13,707 nucleotides of DNA from Polyrhizophydium stewartii. Taxonomy: Eukaryota > Chytridiomycota > Chytridiomycetes > Rhizophydiales. The stretch covers positions 1-13,707 of the forward strand of contig JADGIZ010000435.1 in assembly GCA_027604665.1 (NCBI GenBank), read 5' to 3'. The stretch's first letter is position 1. Each line of letters opens with the position of its first letter. This document shows positions 8,444 to 13,707 of the stretch, in pieces. The notes beneath the pieces were generated by a model, which saw only the letters and a list, made by a program, of their open reading frames with translations, was not told where the DNA came from and made no database searches. Made by a program: the position numbers and the translations under genes.

Positions 8444-10781
8444 TCAGCGTGCGTTGATGATGTGGCGCCAGGCGTACGAGGTCGTAAAGTCGCCCAGCGT
8501 CCACGGCTTGGCCTTGTCGACGTACAGCTGACGGAAGTAGAACTCGCGGGAATAGAGCGTGACCAGAAGCCCGCAGCCCACAAATAGCATGGCCCAAACA
8601 AAGACGTTTTGGTCCTTGCGCTGCACACCCGCGCGATTGGCGCTTCTGGTCAGCACGCAGGCGTGTGTGCATGCACGCCGGCGCGGCAGGCAGGCACACT
8701 CGATGCACCTTGCGCGTAAAGTGCGTGAAGACAACACCGGGGCCGCCAAACATGAGCAGCAGCACGGGGAAGAAGAATCCCAGCGCACAGGCGAGGATGT
8801 GTTCGTGGATCACGGCCTGCCAAAGCTCGGCATTAGACAGGCAGAGCTGACCGTCAAGTGGGCATGGCACCCACCGAAACCTCAATGACAAACAAGGCAG
8901 CAAGCGACTTGGCAACCATGGGCTTGAAGTGCTGCTGCTCAAGAAACATAACCGTGTCTGCGTACATATACTCGTAGAGCCAGTCATACACAACGGCGTT
9001 CCATTTGCGATAGTACTCGGCGAACGAGAGCGAGTTCCACCAGTCCCTGACGTGCGTTATCAGGCTCCGTGTTTCGGCATGCCACAGGCCGTGCGACCAT
9101 CACGCACTTGTAAAACTCGCGGTCGGCAAACTGCAGGATCTCGGCCCACATGTTGAGCCAGCTGTGCAGGAAGCCAAAGAAGCCAAAAACAAACAGAATC
9201 ATGCCTGCGCAGGGGGCCGCACCATGACGTGAGTGGCGTGCTGTGTGCGCGCGGAGCGCTTGAGATCGCGCTTACTGGGCACCATGCAGTTGAACGACAT
9301 GAACAGAAACTCCCACATGCTGTTCTTCTCGGGAACCGGCGGGACACGCAGGATGGGGAACAGGTAGCGCTCAAACAGGATGTAGGCGTACGTGATGATG
9401 AAGGAAAACTCGAGGGCATGCAAGATCGCGCGCGACCAACGAACAAGCGGCGTGCGCGGGTACTCGGTCCTGTCCTGTGTGTCAGGAGAGCAGGCGAACG
9501 TACCACGCGCAGCATGCAGGCGAGCGCTTGCCTGTAGAGCAGCGTCGGGCAAAAGAGGAAGTACTGCACCGGTGGGCAAGTCAGCCAATCCGCCCACATA
9601 CGCGCATGGCGCCATGGTGCTTGCCATGTAGTGCGAGAATCCGACTTCGTACAGCCTGACTCCGCCGTGGTTCTTCTGATAAACCGTCTCAGCAGGCTCG
9701 CTGTTGGTCGGCAGGTGCTTGCGGAAGAAGCTGTGAACCTTCATCGACAGGCGCGTTTGCTCGCACAGGACAATGCATCCCGATGCCGGCGGGAGGCGGT
9801 TTCCGACAGCCATGTACGCGGCAAAGTAGTAGAGCGCTCCCTGGTAGGCAATGTAGACGGGCAAAACAACAGGGAAGGGAAAGAATGCGTTGATGTGCTT
9901 CCAGGCGTAGCCGGCAGCCGTCCAGGCAAACATCACGACCCAGGCTTGAGCAACAATATCGATCGACCCAAACGTGTACGTCATGAGTGAAAAGTCGATC
10001 AGACGGCCTCTCTCGGCGTAGTTCTGCAGCATTGCGGTGATCCCAACAATGGGCAGCACGGCGACAAAGATGTTGTAAACGGTCATAAAGTCCTTGACGT
10101 GGAGCATGACCGACAGAAGCGAGTCGCGCGGCACAAAGCACTTTGGACCTGGGTTACGGCCGTGCTTGGTCGAGAGGCCGGACGACGCAAGCGCCGAGTC
10201 AAACGAGCAGATGCGGGCAGCGCACGAAGTCTTCATGGCCTCGAGCTCGTTCGTGATGCGCGATAGCTCCTTGGTAACTGGGTGGGGCACGTCAGACGCA
10301 AGCGCAAGACGGACTGCGAGCGCGGCCCGCGCGCATGCAACGCACCGTTGGAGCTCATGAGCTGAGCCGTGATCTGCAGCTGCTCGAGCTGCGAAAACTG
10401 GGCCGCAGCAATTCACGTGCGGGTCCAAGCCCAGCGCCATGAGACAGCAGCCGGGGTGGAAGGCGCCAGATGACGCACGAGAGCAAGGCAGGCGGAGGCA
10501 TGAGACGCGCTGGCGACACAGCAGGGCGTCGAGAGGTGGCGGTGGAGACCCACTTGCTCAGCGAGACTACGCTGCAGGCTGTTGCGGTCCGTGACGGCGC
10601 GATCGGGCTCGGCGGAGCGGGCATGATCGGGGCCGGGATGGGCAGGTGGCGGGGCGGCGCCAGGTGGGAGGAGGGCGGCGTGGTCGCCTGCGTCCGCATG
10701 GTCGTACGCGGAGTCGGGAACTGCGCCGTCGTGGATGCTGCCAGCCCGCCGCTGGCGGAGGCCCATCTTGGCTGGATGCAT
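8444..10781 (-). CDS. Sterol O-acyltransferase (ACAT/SOAT, MBOAT family)
   Basis: Nine exons: 10781-10554, 10397-10346, 10277-9646, 9563-9532, 9469-9276, 9204-9108, 9046-8875, 8816-8709 and 8620-8444, giving 563 aa. The start ATG at 10781 sits in GCCACCATG. Residues 1-65 are Pro/Ala/His-rich; 66-110 look like a coiled coil (QLEQLQ...ELSRITNELEAM). Hydrophobic membrane segments begin near 157. Diagnostic motifs are RLPPASGCIVLCEQ (254-267), YFLFCPTLLYR-TEYPRT (305-321), the acyl-CoA motif FYKDWWN (410-416, made by splicing) and the catalytic His473 in SAVIHEH. The enzyme esterifies sterols with fatty acyl-CoA in the ER for storage. YPRT and FYKDWWN with the following YYRKWN favour SOAT over DGAT1. 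The donor of the intron at 9645-9564 is weak (GTCGGA) and was chosen for frame and family fit. Another intron is GC-AG. Confidence 0.92.
9470..9531 (-). other. GC-AG intron in the sterol acyltransferase gene
   Basis: The donor reads TACAG followed by GCAAGC and the acceptor GGACAG, 62 nt, with a CCTGAC branch-like motif. The join gives LLYR-TEYPRTP, the strongly conserved sequence of this family. The only nearby GT donor that keeps the frame would leave a 30-nt intron and insert about ten foreign residues, so GC-AG is preferred. Confidence 0.8.
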
Positions 10782-11025
10782 GGTGGCGGTCGGTTAGCGT
10801 GGGAGGCTCCGATGCGCGATGGAGTCGATCTCAGCGGCTTGGAAAAGTCGTTCTCTCGCGGCTCCCGCATTAGATCAGCAGCGGCAGGCACTTTGGGCGC
10901 GAGACAAACAGCTATACAGCATCCCCAGCGCAAGGCCGCCGGAGGAATGCTCACGCCGTTTATTGGGCGAATGTCAGATACCGTGCTATCAGGCTGAGGC
11001 TGCAGCTGGAGCGCGAGTGAGGCCG
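10782..11025 (-). promoter_or_regulatory. Spacer: lactate dehydrogenase 3' end and sterol acyltransferase promoter
   Basis: The 244 bp hold AATAAA at 10964-10959 (minus), 62 nt after the dehydrogenase stop and its likely poly(A) signal. A CCAAT box at 10966-10962 overlaps it and could serve the next gene, and a weak TGTATAG lies near 10917. An upstream ATG at 10870 in another frame would overlap the acyltransferase start if transcribed. Confidence 0.45.
10959..10964 (-). terminator. AATAAA poly(A) signal of the CNB-lactate dehydrogenase gene
   Basis: A canonical hexamer in the context CCCAATAAACGG, 62 nt downstream of the TAA at 11026. It shares the TAAAC core with the putative signals of the other genes in the window. 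Confidence 0.6.
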
Positions 11026-13045
11026 TCAGTTGACGCCGTTGGTAAGCTCGGTGCCCTTCTTGCTCTGCAGAATTTCGCCGACGTTGGCCATGGTCGTCTC
11101 GGCGATCGCCTGCAGGGCCTCTTCGGTCAAGAATGCCTGGTGGCTTGTGATGATGACGTTGTTGAACGAAAGCAGGCGAGCAAGCATGTCGTCGGCCATG
11201 ACTCGGTCCGACAGGTCCTCGAAAAAGTACGCCGACTCCTCCTCGTACACGTCGAGGCCGGCGGAGCCGACCTGTCCCGACTTGAGTGCCGCGATCAAGT
11301 CCTTGGTGTTGATAAGTGGGCCACTGCACACAGAGGTGGTGTCAGCAGCGGCATGGGGTAAGACGATTGCGCAGCAGCGAGGCGCACCGGGATGTGTTGA
11401 TGATCATGACGCCGCGCTGCATCTTGGCAATGCTCTCGGCGTTGATAATGTACTTTGTTGTGGGTAGCAGCGGGCAGTGCAGCGAGATGACGCGTGACTT
11501 CTCATACAGCTCGTCGATCGAGTCGACGTAGCGGGTGTTGGGTAGGGCAGAGACCTCGTCGCTGCGGTAGACATCGTAGCACAGCACCTTGCAGCCAAAG
11601 CCAAGCATGATCTTGATGAAGCAGACGCCGATCTGTGCGCAACACGCCATTGCTCGCCAAGTCAGCGTACTCAGAGGCAGGAGCAGCCAGCTGGGCAGGG
11701 GACGCACCTTGCCAGTGCCGATGACGCCAACGGTCTTGCCGTGCAGGTCAAAGCCAACGAGGTTGGTCAGCGAAAAGTTGCCCTGCTTGACGCGGCTGTG
11801 GGCATGGACGATCTTGCGGTTGAGAGACATGATGAGGGCAACGGCGTGCTCGGCGACGGCGTATGGAGAGTACTAGCGGGTGCCGGCGGTCAGCACGCGA
11901 GAACAGGTGAACGCGGCCAAGTCGTCGCTGACTCACGGCAGGGACGCGCACGACCTGCACGCCGAGGGCACGAGCAACCTTGAGGTCGACGTTGTTGAAG
12001 CCCGCGCAGCGCAGCGCAATGCACTTGACGCCCATGGCCGACAGGCGGGTCACGACGTCCACGTTCGCAACGTCGTTGACAAAAATGCACACGATCTGGG
12101 CGTCTGCAGCGAGCGAGACGGTTTCCTCGTTGAGCTTGACCGACAGATAGCGCACGTTGATGGTGTGCGTCTGGCGGAAGTGCTCGACGGCGTGCTCGAA
12201 CGAGGTGGCCTCGTGCGGCTTGAAGTCAAAGACGCACATGTTGATCTCGGACGAGTCGGCGGTGCGCAGGGCTAGGCCGAGCGAGGTGCGGAACTTGCGC
12301 AGCTCCTTGGACAGGCTCTTGAAGATGGCGCGGTTGATGGACTCGTTGGTGGCGAGGACGCTGCGGAAGATGGGGATCGACAGACGAAGCACGCGGGTGG
12401 GCTCCGAAGCCGCCACGAGTGTCGCGTTGAGGGGCTCGTTCTCATACTGGACGGCGGCAGGCGTGTGAGCTTTGCGGATCTGGCGCACGGAGGAGCCATT
12501 GGCGTCAAGGCGGCACGCACCAGGCTGGACTCGCCGGCGACATCGCCGGGCATCAGCGTGATCAGCTTGACGCGGTCGGCGCGATGCGGGCTGCCGTGGT
12601 CGTCGGCGCTCGAGCGCTCGACGTTCTTGTAGATGTCGGCGCTGCCCTCGAGTATGATGAAGAAGAGCTCGTTGGCCATGCCCTCGCGAAAGATGACCTC
12701 GTCCTTGGCATACTCGGCGACCTCGATGTGGTCTGCGAAGACGGAGATGTCCTCGACAGTGAGCTCTGGCCAGAGACGCTTGAGGGCGACCGAGGAGCTG
12801 CTGGTGATGGCGGTGACTGCCCGCGGAGCGCCGGCGACACGGCGGTAGGAGCGAGGGTGCACAGGCGCGGCCCATGGGCGGGCAGGCGGTGCGTGAGCCG
12901 ACAACGTGGCGGCAAGGGGTCGGTGTCGTGGGGTGATGGCGGCCGCGGCCCCGGTCGTGTGGCGCGCAGGTGTCGCTGGCCACCGCCAGATGGGCGTCGC
13001 GGGCGACAGCCGCACGAGCAGGCGTGCGGCGCCGCACAGCGACAT
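11026..13045 (-). CDS. Fusion: cyclic-nucleotide-binding fold plus LdhA-type D-lactate dehydrogenase
   Basis: Five exons: 13045-12521, 12446-11937, 11872-11708, 11632-11388 and 11323-11026, giving 580 aa. Residues 1-76 are Arg/Ala/Pro-rich and nearly free of acidic residues, like a mitochondrial presequence. Residues 88-228 form a cyclic-nucleotide-binding fold: [24 protein letters not shown] (116-139), [10 protein letters not shown] (166-175) and EPLNATLVA (179-187). Residues 242-572 are a full D-lactate dehydrogenase close to bacterial LdhA: CIFVND (295-300), [11 protein letters not shown] (320-330), [16 protein letters not shown] (340-355), NAD-binding GTGKIG (397-402) with Asp420, then catalytic Arg482, Glu511 and His543. 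It reduces pyruvate to D-lactate with NADH. Two domain-spanning exons rule out a simple gene-prediction merger: exon 2 runs from inside the CNB fold into the dehydrogenase. The start ATG has a weak context, and ATGs at 13116 and 13100 lie upstream in other frames. Confidence 0.9.
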
Positions 13046-13164
13046 GCGAGCGCGGGCAAGCGGCACGCGGCGCGCAACGGCGGCGGGGACTCGTGGTCAT
13101 GGGACCGACCTCGCATGTGAATGTGATGCTGTTGCTGGGCCTCGTCGCAGCCCGGCCAGGTGTG

Positions 13165-13175
13165 ATTTATATATG
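13165..13175 (-). promoter_or_regulatory. TATA box (CATATATAAAT)
   Basis: A TATATAA match in an otherwise GC-rich stretch, about 120 nt before the start codon of the lactate dehydrogenase fusion. It predicts transcription starting near 13140. No other gene in the window shows such a clear TATA box. Confidence 0.65.
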
Positions 13176-13183
13176 TTGCTCGT

Positions 13184-13201
13184 TGACTCAGCGCCACGTC
13201 A
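13184..13201. promoter_or_regulatory. Paired bZIP-type sites: TGACTCA and TGACGT
   Basis: TGACTCA (13184-13190) is the Gcn4/AP-1 consensus. ACGTCA (13196-13201) reads TGACGT on the minus strand, the core of CRE/ATF sites. They lie 9-26 bp upstream of the TATA box. The positions suggest stress- or nutrient-responsive control; no direct evidence of binding is available. Confidence 0.45.
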
Positions 13202-13299
13202 TCGCTCGCGATGGCGAGGCCGCCACGACTCAGCGGCAAGATCGATGGATCTCGACGATGGCCGCCCGCTGCGATTTGGCTGGCGGTGCGGGACGGGCG

Positions 13300-13707
13300 T
13301 GCAGACGGAAGCGGGTGCCCCTGCAGCCCAAACAGCATGACGAGCCACTTGTACTGGCCAAACGGGCACACGAACGACGTCAGGCACTCGTCGCCCTCCC
13401 GCACGCGCAGCAGATGATACGCGCTGCGCAGGTCGAGCTTCGAAAACGCACGCGCATGTCCCGGGCGGTCGAGCAGCACCTGTACGAGCGGGATCGGGTA
13501 GCTGCTCTTCTCGCACTGCGCGTTGAGCGGCTTGAAGTTCTGCACGGGCCGCAGCTCCGTGGTGTCCTTCTTCTTGACAAAGAACAGCGGCGTCACGGCA
13601 GGGCCGTTGGCCGGCACGAGGATGCCGGCATCGAGGCCCTCCTGGATCATCTTCTTGCACGCCTCGGACTCGAGCGGGTTGAGCGGGATCGGCTTGAAGT
13701 GCGGCAG
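13300..13707 (-). mobile_element. Ty3/gypsy-type retrotransposon fragment: truncated reverse transcriptase
   Basis: One frame is open from 13707 to about 13310. It encodes the start of a reverse transcriptase domain: an LPHFKPIPLNP lead-in (here LPHF to LNPL), LFFVKKKD (RT motif 1 region), the catalytic motif A in SKLDLRSAYH (about 13446-13411), then CPFGQYKWLVMLFGL. Right after FGL the conserved continuation (GAPA) is in another frame, consistent with a one-base deletion near 13318, and recognisable homology stops within a few residues. The YxDD box, RNase H and integrase are absent on this side. The element continues beyond the right edge, so its gag end is unknown. It is a decayed or 3'-truncated copy abutting the promoter of the neighbouring gene. 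Confidence 0.85.

Larger units (their letters stand above)
13046..13299 (-). promoter_or_regulatory. Promoter region of the CNB-lactate dehydrogenase gene
   Basis: This 254-bp stretch lies between the gene start and the last recognisable reverse transcriptase sequence. It contains the TATA box and two bZIP-type sites listed separately, and two short upstream ATGs (13116, 13100) in frames other than the main one. The part at 13200-13299 has no feature I recognise and is probably decayed element sequence. Confidence 0.5.

Noticed and set aside
7836..8531. A 231-codon plus-strand frame over the long aminotransferase intron and its first exon
   Set aside because: It crosses the 17-bp repeats, the antisense presequence and the intergenic spacer. 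No motif or splice support was seen.
8444..10781. Diacylglycerol acyltransferase (DGAT1) as an alternative name for the MBOAT gene
   Set aside because: CPTLLYR with YPRT, FYKDWWN followed by YYRKWN, and SAVIHEH match the sterol O-acyltransferase branch better than DGAT1.
6450..10781. The two same-strand metabolic genes as an operon
   Set aside because: Both have spliceosomal introns, separate starts and a poly(A)-like signal between them; nothing suggests a shared transcript.
10355..11329. A 324-codon minus-strand frame spanning the end of the dehydrogenase and the start of the acyltransferase
   Set aside because: It is off-frame to both genes, reads through the poly(A) signal and is Pro/Ser/Arg-rich without motifs.
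11026..12250. Phosphoglycerate dehydrogenase or formate dehydrogenase as the identity of the dehydrogenase half
   Set aside because: The [14 protein letters not shown] and SHQAFLT motifs and the FFED segment are specific to LdhA-type D-lactate dehydrogenases.
12562..13650. A 362-codon minus-strand frame that starts in the reverse transcriptase and continues through the dehydrogenase promoter and first exon
   Set aside because: Only its first third resembles reverse transcriptase. The rest is an off-frame, Arg/Pro/Ser-rich reading of the CNB exon, so this is a chance open frame and not a gene fusion.

Overview
The window is nuclear DNA of a eukaryote with a compact, GC-rich genome. It carries five protein-coding genes, all broken by short spliceosomal introns, and a fragment of a Ty3/gypsy-type retrotransposon at the right edge. 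I placed 29 introns by requiring splice signals, frame continuity and restored family motifs to agree. Most are 56-110 nt, begin GTGCGT- or GTGAGC-like, and carry a CTGAC or CTCAC branch-point-like motif shortly before the 3' AG. Two begin with GC instead of GT. Spacers are very short (95-245 bp). Gene content, intron style and a WDR49-type protein (a family I associate with motile cilia) fit a zoosporic fungus such as a chytrid, but I cannot exclude another protist; this assignment is an inference.

Layout. 1-4487 (minus): a large EF-hand plus WD40-repeat protein whose C-terminus runs off the left edge. 4593-6354 (plus): an Artemis/SNM1-type metallo-beta-lactamase/beta-CASP nuclease, head to head with the WD gene across 105 bp. 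6450-8329 (minus): a mitochondrial branched-chain aminotransferase, convergent with the nuclease gene. 8444-10781 (minus): a sterol O-acyltransferase (MBOAT family). 11026-13045 (minus): a protein joining a probable mitochondrial presequence, a cyclic-nucleotide-binding fold and a complete D-lactate dehydrogenase of the bacterial LdhA type. About 13300-13707 (minus): the N-terminal half of a reverse transcriptase domain, broken before its YxDD box.

The genes do not form a pathway. Two look mitochondrial (aminotransferase and lactate dehydrogenase), one is an ER lipid enzyme, one acts on DNA, and one is probably ciliary or cytoskeletal. The most unusual item is the cyclic-nucleotide-binding domain fused to D-lactate dehydrogenase. 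Its phosphate-binding cassette has Leu where classical cAMP/cGMP sensors have Arg, while the dehydrogenase keeps all its catalytic residues. Its promoter shows a TATA box with a TGACTCA site and a TGACGT core just upstream.
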